Source: Seminibacterium arietis
Lineage (GTDB): Bacteria; Pseudomonadota; Gammaproteobacteria; Enterobacterales; Pasteurellaceae
Direction of reading: 5' to 3'
Assembly: GCF_042675725.1 (NCBI RefSeq)
Contig: NZ_JBHTJN010000008.1
Coordinates: forward strand, 1-64,000
Length of the DNA stretch: 64,000 nt
This document shows positions 24,872 through 34,713 of this stretch, piece after piece. The notes under the pieces are model-generated. The model was not told the DNA's origin. It did no database searches and saw nothing but the letters and a program-made list of their open reading frames with translations. The position numbers were made by a program, and so were the translations under genes. Every line of letters starts with the position of its first letter. Positions within the stretch are counted from its first letter, which is position 1.

Positions 24872-25168
24872 ATGACACTTACCAAATTAGAACTTGCAGA
24901 CAACTTAATCGAAAAATTAGATGTAAATAAACAAGATGCTAAAGATTTAGTTGAAGGTTTTTTTGAAGATATTCGTCTAGCATTAGAAAATGGAGAAGAT
25001 GTAAAATTATCAGGATTTGGTAATTTTGAGCTACGTGAGAAATCATCTCGTCCAGGTCGAAACCCTAAAACTGGCGAAAGTGTACCAGTTTCCGCACGTC
25101 GAGTCGTTGCGTTTAAACCAGGACAAAAATTACGTGCTAGAGTTGAAAAAACAAAAATTAAGAGCTAG
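24872..25168 (+). CDS. ihfA: Integration host factor alpha subunit
   Basis: 98 residues of the HU/IHF family. The beta-arm signature (GFGNFELREKSSRPGRNPKTG) ends in the DNA-intercalating Pro, and the C-terminal helix carries the AlphaIHF-specific RRVVAFKPGQKLR. IHF bends DNA sharply and assists recombination and gene control. It is the last gene of pheST-ihfA, followed by a strong terminator at 25171-25208. Confidence 0.94.
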   Translation: MTLTKLELADNLIEKLDVNKQDAKDLVEGFFEDIRLALENGEDVKLSGFGNFELREKSSRPGRNPKTGESVPVSARRVVAFKPGQKLRARVEKTKIKS

Positions 25169-25170
25169 TT

Positions 25171-25208
25171 AAAAGAGCTATTTGTAGTAACAAATAGCTC
25201 TTTTATAT
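25171..25208 (+). terminator. Strong rho-independent terminator after ihfA
   Basis: A perfect 15-bp stem (25171-25185 with 25190-25204) with a 4-nt loop, A-rich on the left and T-rich on the right. It ends only about 7-10 nt before the nlpC start codon. Confidence 0.88.
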
Positions 25209-25214
25209 TTTGTT

Positions 25215-25706
25215 ATGATGATTTCAATCAGAACAATTTTTATCCTCATTTTTATAGGATCTATAGTTGGTTGTTCTCATACAGCTTCGTTGAGTGATTC
25301 AACAATAAAGTATAAAGGGCAATTAGACGATCCTATCATTGCAATTGCGTTGTTAAATGAACAGCAATACGATTGGGCTGGTACGCCTTATGTATTAGGT
25401 GGGACAAGTCGAAAAGGTATTGATTGTTCTGGATTTGTACAAAAAACTTTTTATGATCGTTTTGCAATTAAGTTACCAAGAACAACTTTAGAACAAGCAA
25501 AATATGGGCAACGAGTCAATAAAGAAAATATCCAAACGGGTGATTTAGTTTTCTTTAAAACAGGAAGAGGACCTTTTGGGTATCATGTTGGAATCTATGT
25601 TAAAGATGGATTATTTCTTCATGCTTCAACTAAAGGTGGGGTGATCTATTCACCTTTAACTAGCCCTTACTGGAAAAAAGTTTATTGGCAAGCCAGACGA
25701 ATCTAA
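25215..25706 (+). CDS. nlpC: NlpC/P60 family lipoprotein, probable peptidoglycan endopeptidase
   Basis: 163 residues. An N-terminal signal peptide ends in a lipobox (SIVGC, Cys at about residue 20), so the mature protein is lipid-anchored. The NlpC/P60 domain shows the catalytic Cys in GIDCSGFVQ (about residue 76) and His in YHVGIYV (about 125). It is expected to cleave peptide cross-links of peptidoglycan. Start codons ATG at 25215 and 25218 have no Shine-Dalgarno and lie just past the ihfA terminator. In E. coli, nlpC is near ihfA too. Confidence 0.85.
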   Translation: MMISIRTIFILIFIGSIVGCSHTASLSDSTIKYKGQLDDPIIAIALLNEQQYDWAGTPYVLGGTSRKGIDCSGFVQKTFYDRFAIKLPRTTLEQAKYGQRVNKENIQTGDLVFFKTGRGPFGYHVGIYVKDGLFLHASTKGGVIYSPLTSPYWKKVYWQARRI

Positions 25707-25715
25707 TCTACTAGT

Positions 25716-25768
25716 AAGTGCGGTCAAATTTTAATGAAAATCTTCAAATAATTTCACCGCACTTTTGA
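25716..25768. terminator. Inverted pair of uptake sequences between nlpC and ttcA
   Basis: AAGTGCGGT at 25716-25724 and its complement at 25756-25764, each with T- or A-rich flanks (AAATT inside the stem), form a hairpin between two convergent genes. This is the common dual use of uptake sequences as terminators in Pasteurellaceae. Confidence 0.7.
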
Positions 25769-25790
25769 AAAATAATGCTAAAATTTTCGC

Positions 25791-26741
25791 CTATTTTACT
25801 TCTCGAATCTGAATGAGATCATTCTCAGTAAAATCGAATGGAGTTTCTTCTTGATTAGTCGGTACTGAATCAAACTCTAATTTATCAAAAGCAATATCGC
25901 CCTCAATACCATCCATCATTTGATCTTTTCTAATCGATTTAAAATCAAATAACGTTGCGTCGCATAAATGAGAAGGAACAACATTTTGTAATGCACTGAA
26001 CATAGTTTCTATTCTTCCTGGATATTGACGATCCCATTTCCGCAACATCTCTTTTACTACTTGACGTTGTAAATTTGGCTGTGAACCACATAAATTGCAA
26101 GGGATAATAGGGAAATCTTTTGCTATAGCATATTTTTCAATCTCTTTTTCTTTACAATACACTAAAGGGCGAATAACAATTTGTTTTCCGTCGTCACTTA
26201 CTAGTTTTGGTGGCATTGACTTTAACTTACCGCCATAAAACATATTTAAAAATAATGTTTCTAACATATCATCACGATGATGACCTAAAGCAATTTTTGT
26301 TGCTCCTAATTCGGTAGCCGTGCGATATAAAATCCCTCTACGCAAACGAGAGCAAAGAGAGCAAGTAGTTTTACCCTCAGGAATTTTCTCTTTGACAATG
26401 CCATAAGTATTTTCTTCGACAATCTTATAGTCAACACCAATAGATTTCAAATAGTTAGGTAGAATATGAGCAGGAAAATTAGGTTGTTTTTGATCTAAAT
26501 TAACGGCTACTATATCAAAATGGATAGGAGCATTAAGGCGTAAATTTAATAAAATATCTAATAAAGTATAGCTATCTTTTCCACCTGATAGGCATACCAT
26601 CACTTTATCACCTTGTTCAATCATATTAAAATCTGCAATAGCATTGCCGACATTACGTCGCAACCTTTTTTGTAATTTATTAAAATGATAACTTTGTTTC
26701 TTTTCTTTTTCTGTTTGTGCGATTATCGTTTTCATCATCAT
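25791..26741 (-). CDS. ttcA: tRNA 2-thiocytidine(32) synthetase TtcA
   Basis: 316 residues. The PP-loop SGGKDSYTLLDILLNL (around residue 55) binds ATP, and CSLCSRLRRG plus CNLCGSQPNLQR supply Cys pairs that bind the Fe-S cluster. It thiolates C32 of certain tRNAs. Three ATG codons stand in tandem at the start; the first has AGGGC about 9 nt upstream. The C-terminal tail (about residues 280-316) is acidic and poorly conserved. Confidence 0.93.
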   Translation of the reverse strand: MMMKTIIAQTEKEKKQSYHFNKLQKRLRRNVGNAIADFNMIEQGDKVMVCLSGGKDSYTLLDILLNLRLNAPIHFDIVAVNLDQKQPNFPAHILPNYLKSIGVDYKIVEENTYGIVKEKIPEGKTTCSLCSRLRRGILYRTATELGATKIALGHHRDDMLETLFLNMFYGGKLKSMPPKLVSDDGKQIVIRPLVYCKEKEIEKYAIAKDFPIIPCNLCGSQPNLQRQVVKEMLRKWDRQYPGRIETMFSALQNVVPSHLCDATLFDFKSIRKDQMMDGIEGDIAFDKLEFDSVPTNQEETPFDFTENDLIQIREVK

Positions 26742-27151
26742 TGTATTTAGCCCTAAAATATTGAGCGTATAGTAAGGCCTAATTAGATTTTTTCCAATAA
26801 AAATCTTATGCTATTACACTAAAAATAGGGTAGATTAATTTACAGAACATAGTAAAGATTAAAGAGAATATCAAAAATTATCTCAATTAGACACTGATGA
26901 CCATCAAGTTTTATCTAAGTAATTTTTATATTTTCCTCAATCTCAAGAACGAATATCTGTTAGATTTTATTAATCCAATTTTTTATTGCTCTTTCAAATT
27001 CTATTATACGTTCTTGTTGATTGAAAAAAGGTAATCCAAAAATTTAAAATAAATATCTCTATAGCAGAGAAACGTCGATCTTCATACTATTATGAAAGAA
27101 TAAACTTCGGTATAATCAACATTAATTTTGATTTGCTTATGAGAAAACAGG
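26742..27151. other. 410-bp AT-rich intergenic region with possible gene remnants
   Basis: No intact gene is visible. A short stretch of coding-like sequence on the plus strand (about 26867-26923, ending in TAA) reads as about 18 residues including QLDTDDHQVLSK. Another on the minus strand (about 27040-26965) reads about 26 residues including FNQQERIIEFERAIKNWIN. Neither has a start or length to be a gene, and they may be decayed. The mukF promoter probably lies near 27111-27116 (TATAAT), but no convincing -35 was found. Confidence 0.4.
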
Positions 27152-28477
27152 ATGCTTGACTCATCACATACAATTCATGAATTAGTTTCTTGGACAAAAG
27201 AACGTGAGTTTTTTTTAAACTTGTCTTCCGAACGCCTATCTTTTTTACTTGCTATCGCTGTTTACAATAATGAACGTTTAGACGGAGAAATGCTAGAAGC
27301 CGATTTAGTAGATCTTTTCCGTTATGTTTCTGCTGCCTTTGAACAATCTCAAGACACCCTTGCTATTCGTGCAAATAATGCTATCAACGAACTTGTGAAA
27401 CAACGATTTTTAAATCGTTTTACTAGTGAGTTTACTGAGGGGTTATCAATTTATCGCTTAACGCCCTTAGGCGTTGGTGTATCTGATTATTATGTACGTC
27501 AACGTGAATTTTCTGCTTTACGCCTTTCAGTTCAACTTTCTATTGTGGCTGATGAGATCCAAAGAGCATCAGAAGCAGCTGAAGAGGGCGGGGACGAACA
27601 TCATTGGCGACGTAATGTATTTGCTCCGTTAAAATATTCGGTTGCTGAAATTTTTGATAGTATTGATTTTTCACAACGTGCTATGGATGAAAATCAACAA
27701 ATCACTAAAACTGAAATTGCAAATCTATTAACTAAAGACTGGCAAGCTGCGATTAATAGTTGTGAAAAATTACTTGATGAAACTTCAGCAAATTTACGTG
27801 AATTACAAGATATGCTAAATGCTGCGGGAGATAAATTGCAAGCTCAATTGTTACGAATTCAAGATTGTGTGATCGGAAATCAAAAACTATTTTTTATTGA
27901 GCAACTTATTGCTGATTTGCAAGCTAAATTAGATCGCATTATTAATTGGGGGCAACAAGCAATCGATTTATGGATAAGTTATGATCGCCATGTACATAAA
28001 TTTATTCGTACTGCTATTGATATGGATAAAAATAGAGTGTTTTCTCGTCGTTTACGTCAATCTGTACATCATTACTTTGATTCCCCTTGGTATTTATGGG
28101 TTGCACAGACAGAAAGGCTCATTGACTTGCGAGATGAAGAGCAGATTCTCCGTGAAGAAGATGCACTTGGCGAATTACCAGAAGAGCTACAATACGAAAA
28201 CTTAGCAGATTTGCACGAGCAAATTATTGAACATATGCAAACATTATTAATTAATTATCGAGAAAATAATCAACCAATCAACCTAAGTTTAGTATTAAAA
28301 GAACAGCTAGAAAATTACCCTTTACAGCGACATTTTGATGTTGCACGAATTATCGTCGATCAAGCTGTTCGATTAGGTATAGCGACTTCGGATCTTACTG
28401 GTGCTTATCCGCAATGGGCGACAATTAACTCTCATGGTGCAGAAGTGCAAGCACATTGCATTGATGAATATAAATAG
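27152..28477 (+). CDS. mukF: Chromosome condensin kleisin subunit MukF
   Basis: 441 residues. A winged-helix dimerisation domain (about 1-110), a long helical middle region (about 120-290) and a C-terminal winged helix make up the family layout, and the match to E. coli MukF is continuous. MukF is the kleisin that links MukB heads and recruits MukE. AACAGG precedes the start. It is the first gene of mukF-mukE-mukB, in the order used by E. coli. The complex organises the chromosome and is displaced from the terminus by MatP bound to matS sites, five of which are in this window. Confidence 0.94.
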   Translation: MLDSSHTIHELVSWTKEREFFLNLSSERLSFLLAIAVYNNERLDGEMLEADLVDLFRYVSAAFEQSQDTLAIRANNAINELVKQRFLNRFTSEFTEGLSIYRLTPLGVGVSDYYVRQREFSALRLSVQLSIVADEIQRASEAAEEGGDEHHWRRNVFAPLKYSVAEIFDSIDFSQRAMDENQQITKTEIANLLTKDWQAAINSCEKLLDETSANLRELQDMLNAAGDKLQAQLLRIQDCVIGNQKLFFIEQLIADLQAKLDRIINWGQQAIDLWISYDRHVHKFIRTAIDMDKNRVFSRRLRQSVHHYFDSPWYLWVAQTERLIDLRDEEQILREEDALGELPEELQYENLADLHEQIIEHMQTLLINYRENNQPINLSLVLKEQLENYPLQRHFDVARIIVDQAVRLGIATSDLTGAYPQWATINSHGAEVQAHCIDEYK

Positions 28478-28491
28478 GAATATAGAACACA

Positions 28492-29211
28492 ATGACAGAA
28501 AATATTCAAGAAATTATTTCCGTTAAACTGGCTCAAGCTATTGCTAATCCTTTATTTCCTGATGTAGACAGTAAATTACGAGCGGGACGACATATTGGTA
28601 CAGAGCTGTTAGATCAACATTCATTTTTAATGGATTTCCAAACAGAGATGGATCAATTTTATCGCCGTTATAATGTGGAATTGATTCGAGCACCTGAAGG
28701 TTTTTTCTATTTACGTCCTAAAGCAACGACTTTGATTGCTCGTTCTGTATTAACCGAGATTGAGATGTTAGTTGGTAAAGTTCTTTGTTATTTATATTTA
28801 AGTCCTGAACGCCTAGCTCAACAAGGTATTTTTTCTACACAAGAAGTGTATGACGAGTTACTCAATTTAGCAGATGAAAATAAATTATTAAAAACTATTA
28901 ATCATCGTTCTTCAGGTTCTGATTTAGATCGGCAAAAACTAGCAGAAAAAGTGCGTTCAGCATTAAATCGCTTACGGCGTTTAGGTATGATTTATACTGT
29001 AGGGGAGCAAAATAGTAATAAATTTACTATTTCAGAGGCTGTGTTTCGTTTCGGTGCAGAAGTGCGTTCGGGGGACGATCCATTGCAAGCACAATTACGT
29101 TTGATTCGAGATGGGGAAGCCGCTAATCTAGAATCTTTACAGCAAGAAAAAAGTGCGGTAAAAAATGAAGAAATTTATGAAACTGACGAGCAAGAACAAG
29201 GAGAAGAATGA
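28492..29211 (+). CDS. mukE: Chromosome condensin subunit MukE
   Basis: 239 residues of a tandem winged-helix (KITE) protein. AIANPLFPDVDSKLRAGRHIG at the N-terminus and FYLRPKATTLIARS are diagnostic. MukE binds MukF and DNA. It starts 14 nt after mukF, and its stop overlaps the mukB start by 4 nt (ATGA), so translation is coupled. The acidic C-terminal tail (about 215-239) resembles those of other Pasteurellaceae MukE proteins. An uptake sequence (29151-29159) lies near its 3' end. Confidence 0.94.
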   Translation: MTENIQEIISVKLAQAIANPLFPDVDSKLRAGRHIGTELLDQHSFLMDFQTEMDQFYRRYNVELIRAPEGFFYLRPKATTLIARSVLTEIEMLVGKVLCYLYLSPERLAQQGIFSTQEVYDELLNLADENKLLKTINHRSSGSDLDRQKLAEKVRSALNRLRRLGMIYTVGEQNSNKFTISEAVFRFGAEVRSGDDPLQAQLRLIRDGEAANLESLQQEKSAVKNEEIYETDEQEQGEE

Positions 29212-32200
29212 TGTGGAATGAAGATAATCTTGAATTAGAAAAAGAAGAAAAAGAGCAAGATGAAATTTCATTTGTGGCATCGTCACAATCCATACAGTCT
29301 CAAGTAAAACGAGGTAAGTTTCGTTCTTTAACTTTAATTAACTGGAATGGTTTTTTTGCTCGTACTTTTGACTTAGACGAATTAGTTACTACGCTCTCAG
29401 GGGGAAATGGTGCAGGAAAATCTACTACTATGGCAGGATTTGTTACTGCATTAATTCCTGACTTAACATTATTGCATTTTCGTAATACTACAGAAGCAGG
29501 AGCAACTAGTGGATCTCGTGATAAAGGTTTACATGGTAAACTTCGACCAGGCGTTTGTTATGCAGTATTAGATACTCTTAATTCACGTCATCAGCGAATT
29601 TTAGTAGGCGTTCGACTTCAACAAATAGTGGGTAGGGATAAAAAAGTTGATTTAAAAACTTTTTCTATTCAAGGTTTAGAATTATCAATAAATCCAACTT
29701 CTATTTTTACAGAAAGTTTAAATGAACGGCAAGCTAGAGTACTAAATTTGACTGAGCTTAAAGATAGAATTGAAGAAATTGGGGGACAATTCAAACAATA
29801 TCATTCTATTACTGATTATCATTCAATGATGTTTGATTTAGGATTAATTCCCAAACGCTTACGTTCGGCATCAGAACGTAGTAAGTTTTATAAATTAATT
29901 GAAGCTTCTCTTTATGGTGGAATTTCCAGTGCAATTACTCGATCTTTGCGAGACTATTTACTACCTGAAAATGTAGGTGTCAAAAAAGCCTTTCAAGACA
30001 TGGAAAGTGCTTTGCGTGAAAATCGAATGACACTGGAAGCAATTAAAGTGACTCAATCTGATCGTAATTTATTTAAACATTTAATTACAGAAACGACTAA
30101 TTATGTTGCATCAGATTATATGCGACATGTTAATGAGCGGCGTAGTAATATTGAAGCTGTGTTGGCTGCTAGAAAAGAATGGTATATTGCAAAATCCGAA
30201 CAAAGTTTATCGCAACATAGGTTGATAGATTTAAGTCGTGAAGTGGCTGAATTAGAGGAAAATGAACACGCTTTAGAAGTGGATTATCAAAGTGCGGTTG
30301 ATCATTTAAATTTAGTGATGAATGCTTTGCGTCATCAAGAAAAAATCACACGTTATCAAGAAGATCTAGCCGTATTGCAAGAGAAATTGGAAGAGCAAAA
30401 AATTGTAGTTGAAGAGGCTAATGAGCAACAAGAAGAAAGCCTGTTACGATTAGAAGAATTAGAAGAAAACATTGATCAGCTACGTAATCAATTAGCAGAT
30501 TATCAACAGGCCCTCGATGCTCAACAAACCCGAGCTTTACAATATCAGCAAGCGTTGCAAGCCCTTGAAAGAGCAAAAAAATTGTGTGGATTATCGGATT
30601 TATCCAGTAAAAATATTGATGATTATTATCATGAATTTGAAGCTCAAAATGAAGATTTAACGCACAAGCGACTTGATTTTGAACAACAACTATCTGTATC
30701 TGAAATTGCAAAAACACAGTTTGATAAAGCTTACCAATTATTGTGTAAAATTGCAGGGGAAGTATCTCGTTCTGAGGCATGGGAACAAGCAAAAACTTTG
30801 TTTGCTGAATTACCATCACAACGTGTTCAAGCTCAACTTGCACCAGAGCTACGAACTAAATTACATGATTTAGAAAAACGTCAACAGCAACAACAAAGTG
30901 CGGTTCGTTTATTAAAAGAATTTAATCAACGTACAACATTAAATCTGACAAGTGCAGATGAGTTAGAGGATTATTTTTCTGAACAAGAAGCTTTATTTGA
31001 AACTTTATCAGATGAACTAGCACAACAAGTAGAAGAGCGTTCTATTTTAAAACAAAAACGAGAACAATTGACCGCACTTTATGAAGAAAAAACGCAAAAA
31101 GCTCCAGCGTGGCTGACAGCTCAATCTGCATTAGAACGTTTACAAGAGCAAAGTAATAGTGAATTTTGTGATAGCCAAGACGTAATGAATTTTATGCAGT
31201 CATTATTAGCGAAAGAACGTGAATTGACTATACAACGAGATCAATTAGACTTAAAGCATAAGCAATTAGAAGAACAAATTTCTCGTTTGAATCAACCTGA
31301 TGGTTCAGAAGATGCTCGCTTAAATCTACTTGCGGAACGTTTTGGTGGTGTGTTGTTATCTGAGTTATATGATGATTTACCATTTGAAGATGCTCCTTAT
31401 TTTTCTGCTTTGTATGGACCTGCTCGCCATGCTATTGTCGTTAGAGATTTAGCAGCTATAAAAGATCAATTATCTCAACTTGAAGATTGTCCTGATGATT
31501 TATACTTAATTGAAGGCGATCCTAGTGCTTTTGATGAAAGTGTGCTTGTTGCGGAAGAATTACAATTTGGTGTGGTAGTGCAAGTATCTAATCGTGAATT
31601 ACGCTATTCTAAATTTCCTGAAATTCCATTATTTGGGCGTGCGGCTCGTGAAAAACATTTGGAATCTTTACAGGCACAACGTGATGAAATTGCGGAAAAT
31701 TATGCACAATGTGCTTTTGATGTGCAAAAATGCCAACGATTACATGAACATTTTAGCCAGTTTATTGGTTTACATTTAGCGTTAGCATTTCAACCAGATC
31801 CCGAACAGCAGATGGCGGAATTATACAATGAACGTAGTGAAATAGATCGAAAACTTACCGCACTTTCTGCTACAGAGCAACAATTACGAAATCAACTAGA
31901 TGATGTAAAAGAAAAAATTCAACTATTAAATAAATTAGCACCACAATTTAGCTTAGTAGATGATACTGATTTAATAGATCGTATTGATGAATGTAAAGAA
32001 CAGCTAGATTTAGCAGAACAAGATGAATTTTTTATTCGTAAACATAGCGTGACATTGTCACAATTAGAGCCTATAGCGAATGTTCTGCAAGCTATACCTG
32101 AAAATTATGAGCAGTTAAAAGCAGACTATGATCAATTAGTTAGCTTGCAGAAGCAGGTGCAACAGCGATTATTTGCTTTAGCCGATGTAGTGCAACGTCA

Positions 32201-33713
32201 ATCACATTTCGCTTATAAAGATGAACAAGGTGTAGAAAGTGGGGGATTAAATCAACAGCTTCGTTCAAAACTTGAGCAATTACAACAAGAGCGTGAACAA
32301 CAACGTGAACAAGTTCGATTAAAGCAAATTCGTTTTTCTGAATATAACCAAGTTTTTATTGGTTTACGTAGTGCTTTTGATGAGAAAAATAAAGTATTAA
32401 CGGAATTATTAGAAGAAGTCCATCAACTTGGTGTTCGAGCAGATCAAAATGCAGAGCAACGTGCAAAAACAAGGAAAGATGAACTTTATCAACAACTTTC
32501 TACTAGACGACAACGCCGTAGCTACATTGAAAAACAATTAACTTTAATTGAAAGTGAAAGTGAAAATCTCAACCGCCGTATTCGTAAAGCAGAGCGAGAA
32601 TATAAAACTCAACGTGAATTAGTTGTAGCTGCGAAAGTAAGTTGGTGTGCTGTGCTATGGCTTTCTCGTCATGCTGATGTAGAAAAACGGTTAAATCGCC
32701 GTGAATTAGCTTATCTTAGTAATGATGAATTACGCTCTATGTCTGATAAAGCTTTGGGTGCATTACGAACGGCAGTTATGGATAATGAATATTTACGAGA
32801 TAGTTTAAGAGTTTCTGAAGATAGCCGTAAACCTGAAAACAAAGTGCGGTTCTTTATTGCAGTTTATCAACATTTACGTGAGCGTATTCGTCAAGATATT
32901 ATCAAAACTGATGATCCTATTGATGCCATTGAACAAATGGAAATTGAGCTTTCTCGATTAACTGATGAACTAAAAGGACGCGAGAAAAAGTTATCAATTA
33001 GTGCTAAAAGTGTAGCAAATATTATGCGAAAAACGATTCAACGTGAACAAAATCGCATTCGCATGCTTAATCAAGGATTACAAAATATTTCCTTTGGGCA
33101 AGTTAAATCTGTGCGTTTAGTAGTGAATATCAGAGATACTCATGCAATGTTATTAGATGCTTTATCTAATCATCAAGAACAGCATCAAGATTTGTTTAAC
33201 GATAATCGTATAACTTTTTCTGAAGCTATAGCAAAACTTTATCAGCGTCTAAATCCTCATATTGATATGGGACAACGCACGGCTCAGACTGTAGGGGAGG
33301 AGTTACTAGATTATCGTAATTACCTTGAGTTAGAAGTTGAAGTTTATCGTGGCACAGATGGCTGGTTGCGGGCAGAAAGTGGTGCGTTATCCACAGGGGA
33401 AGCGATTGGTACGGGAATGTCTATCTTATTGATGGTAGTACAAAGTTGGGAAGAAGAAAGTCGTCGTATTCGAGGTAAAGATATTATACCTTGCCGTTTA
33501 TTATTCTTAGATGAAGCTGCTCGATTAGATGCAAAATCTATTTCTACATTATTTGAATTATGCGAGCGTTTAGATATGCAATTATTAATCGCAGCACCTG
33601 AAAATATTAGTCCTGAAAAAGGTACAACTTATAAATTAGTTCGAAAAATTTCAGATAATCAAGAATATGTTCATGTGGTGGGGTTGCGCGGATTTGGAAC
33701 ATTACAAAAATAG
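29208..33713 (+). CDS. mukB: Chromosome condensin ATPase MukB (SMC-like)
   Basis: 1501 residues, full length. Walker A is LSGGNGAGKSTTMAG (about residue 66). Two long coiled-coil arms, rich in Gln and Glu, flank a hinge near residues 650-800. The C-terminal head has the signature ALSTGEAIGTGMS and Walker B CRLLFLDEAARLD (around 1420). It is the ATP-driven DNA-loop extruder of MukBEF. Tandem ATG codons open it; the first overlaps the mukE stop. A perfect matS site (32049-32061) lies inside this coding region, between the arms. At least five uptake sequences are embedded. Confidence 0.95.
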   Translation: MMWNEDNLELEKEEKEQDEISFVASSQSIQSQVKRGKFRSLTLINWNGFFARTFDLDELVTTLSGGNGAGKSTTMAGFVTALIPDLTLLHFRNTTEAGATSGSRDKGLHGKLRPGVCYAVLDTLNSRHQRILVGVRLQQIVGRDKKVDLKTFSIQGLELSINPTSIFTESLNERQARVLNLTELKDRIEEIGGQFKQYHSITDYHSMMFDLGLIPKRLRSASERSKFYKLIEASLYGGISSAITRSLRDYLLPENVGVKKAFQDMESALRENRMTLEAIKVTQSDRNLFKHLITETTNYVASDYMRHVNERRSNIEAVLAARKEWYIAKSEQSLSQHRLIDLSREVAELEENEHALEVDYQSAVDHLNLVMNALRHQEKITRYQEDLAVLQEKLEEQKIVVEEANEQQEESLLRLEELEENIDQLRNQLADYQQALDAQQTRALQYQQALQALERAKKLCGLSDLSSKNIDDYYHEFEAQNEDLTHKRLDFEQQLSVSEIAKTQFDKAYQLLCKIAGEVSRSEAWEQAKTLFAELPSQRVQAQLAPELRTKLHDLEKRQQQQQSAVRLLKEFNQRTTLNLTSADELEDYFSEQEALFETLSDELAQQVEERSILKQKREQLTALYEEKTQKAPAWLTAQSALERLQEQSNSEFCDSQDVMNFMQSLLAKERELTIQRDQLDLKHKQLEEQISRLNQPDGSEDARLNLLAERFGGVLLSELYDDLPFEDAPYFSALYGPARHAIVVRDLAAIKDQLSQLEDCPDDLYLIEGDPSAFDESVLVAEELQFGVVVQVSNRELRYSKFPEIPLFGRAAREKHLESLQAQRDEIAENYAQCAFDVQKCQRLHEHFSQFIGLHLALAFQPDPEQQMAELYNERSEIDRKLTALSATEQQLRNQLDDVKEKIQLLNKLAPQFSLVDDTDLIDRIDECKEQLDLAEQDEFFIRKHSVTLSQLEPIANVLQAIPENYEQLKADYDQLVSLQKQVQQRLFALADVVQRQSHFAYKDEQGVESGGLNQQLRSKLEQLQQEREQQREQVRLKQIRFSEYNQVFIGLRSAFDEKNKVLTELLEEVHQLGVRADQNAEQRAKTRKDELYQQLSTRRQRRSYIEKQLTLIESESENLNRRIRKAEREYKTQRELVVAAKVSWCAVLWLSRHADVEKRLNRRELAYLSNDELRSMSDKALGALRTAVMDNEYLRDSLRVSEDSRKPENKVRFFIAVYQHLRERIRQDIIKTDDPIDAIEQMEIELSRLTDELKGREKKLSISAKSVANIMRKTIQREQNRIRMLNQGLQNISFGQVKSVRLVVNIRDTHAMLLDALSNHQEQHQDLFNDNRITFSEAIAKLYQRLNPHIDMGQRTAQTVGEELLDYRNYLELEVEVYRGTDGWLRAESGALSTGEAIGTGMSILLMVVQSWEEESRRIRGKDIIPCRLLFLDEAARLDAKSISTLFELCERLDMQLLIAAPENISPEKGTTYKLVRKISDNQEYVHVVGLRGFGTLQK
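32049..32061. promoter_or_regulatory. matS site inside mukB
   Basis: GTGACATTGTCAC is an exact match to the MatP-binding consensus GTGACRNYGTCAC. It lies within coding sequence, as matS sites often do, 4.2 kb from the next copy. Confidence 0.8.
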
Positions 33714-33810
33714 AGTAGAGTCAAAATAGCAAAAATTTTCGCCGCACTTTTACTTATAGTGAAAATTGTCGAACAGTATTTTTTAAAAGTTTTTAACCAG
33801 GAGAAATTAA

Positions 33811-34671
33811 ATGCATAATCTTATTATTGCTATTTTATGTAGCGTAGCCGTTTCGGCTTTATTGAAAGTTGCTCGGAAGAAGAACCTCATTGTAGAACAG
33901 ATGATAGCTTTTAATTATATTACGGCGATTTTATTATCATATTTTTTATTAAAGCCTGACTTTAAAGGATTACAATTTTCAGATGTGATTATACAAAGTG
34001 AACAATCTATTGTATTTATCATATTAGGTATTTTATTACCTGCCGTATTTATTATTATGGCAAAAGCCGTTGAATTTGCGGGTATAGTCCGTTCTGATGC
34101 AGCACAAAGATTATCTTTGTTTTTACCTATTGCAGCATCCTTTTTAATTTTTGGAGAGCAATTTAGTCAATCTCGTTTAGTGAGTATTGTTCTAGCATTT
34201 TTCTCATTATTTTTCCTTTTATTGAAACCAAGTGGAAATATTTCTACCAACACTGTAAAAGGAGCTGTTACACTCATTCTAGTTTGGCTTGGTTATGGAA
34301 TTATTGATATTTTATTTAAGCAAGTAGCAAAAACAGGAAGTAATTTTCCTACAGTATTATTTATCTCATTCTTTTTTTCTGCTTGCTTTACCTTTATCTA
34401 TTTATTAATCAAAAAAACAACATGGACAGTATCAGGATTATTATATGGAATAATGCTAGGCTTTTTAAACTTTATGAATATATTGTTTTATATTAAAGCA
34501 CATCAAAGTTTCAATCAAAATCCAACGATAGTGTTCACAGCAATGAATATTGGTGTAATTTGTTTAGGTACAGTTATTGGTGCAACAGTTTTTAAAGAGC
34601 GAATTAGTAAAACTAATGGGGTAGGCGTTGCACTTGGAATTTGTAGTATCCTATGTTTATTTTTATTATAG
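33811..34671 (+). CDS. DMT (EamA-type) transporter of unknown substrate
   Basis: 286 residues with about ten hydrophobic helices arranged as two five-helix repeats, the DMT/EamA pattern. There is no soluble domain, and the C-terminus ends in a hydrophobic helix. The ribosome site AGGAG lies 6-7 nt before the ATG. It sits between mukB and sbcB; the substrate cannot be inferred from the neighbours. It stands 97 nt from mukB, so it may have its own promoter. Confidence 0.7.
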   Translation: MHNLIIAILCSVAVSALLKVARKKNLIVEQMIAFNYITAILLSYFLLKPDFKGLQFSDVIIQSEQSIVFIILGILLPAVFIIMAKAVEFAGIVRSDAAQRLSLFLPIAASFLIFGEQFSQSRLVSIVLAFFSLFFLLLKPSGNISTNTVKGAVTLILVWLGYGIIDILFKQVAKTGSNFPTVLFISFFFSACFTFIYLLIKKTTWTVSGLLYGIMLGFLNFMNILFYIKAHQSFNQNPTIVFTAMNIGVICLGTVIGATVFKERISKTNGVGVALGICSILCLFLL

Positions 34672-34713
34672 CTATTGAGAACAACTGTAAATCTGCATAA
34701 AAGAAGAATGAAT

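Noticed and set aside
30418..30843. 141-codon antisense frame within mukB
   Set aside because: It opposes a well supported gene; its Leu, Ile and Val richness is what reverse reading of a Gln-rich coiled coil gives.
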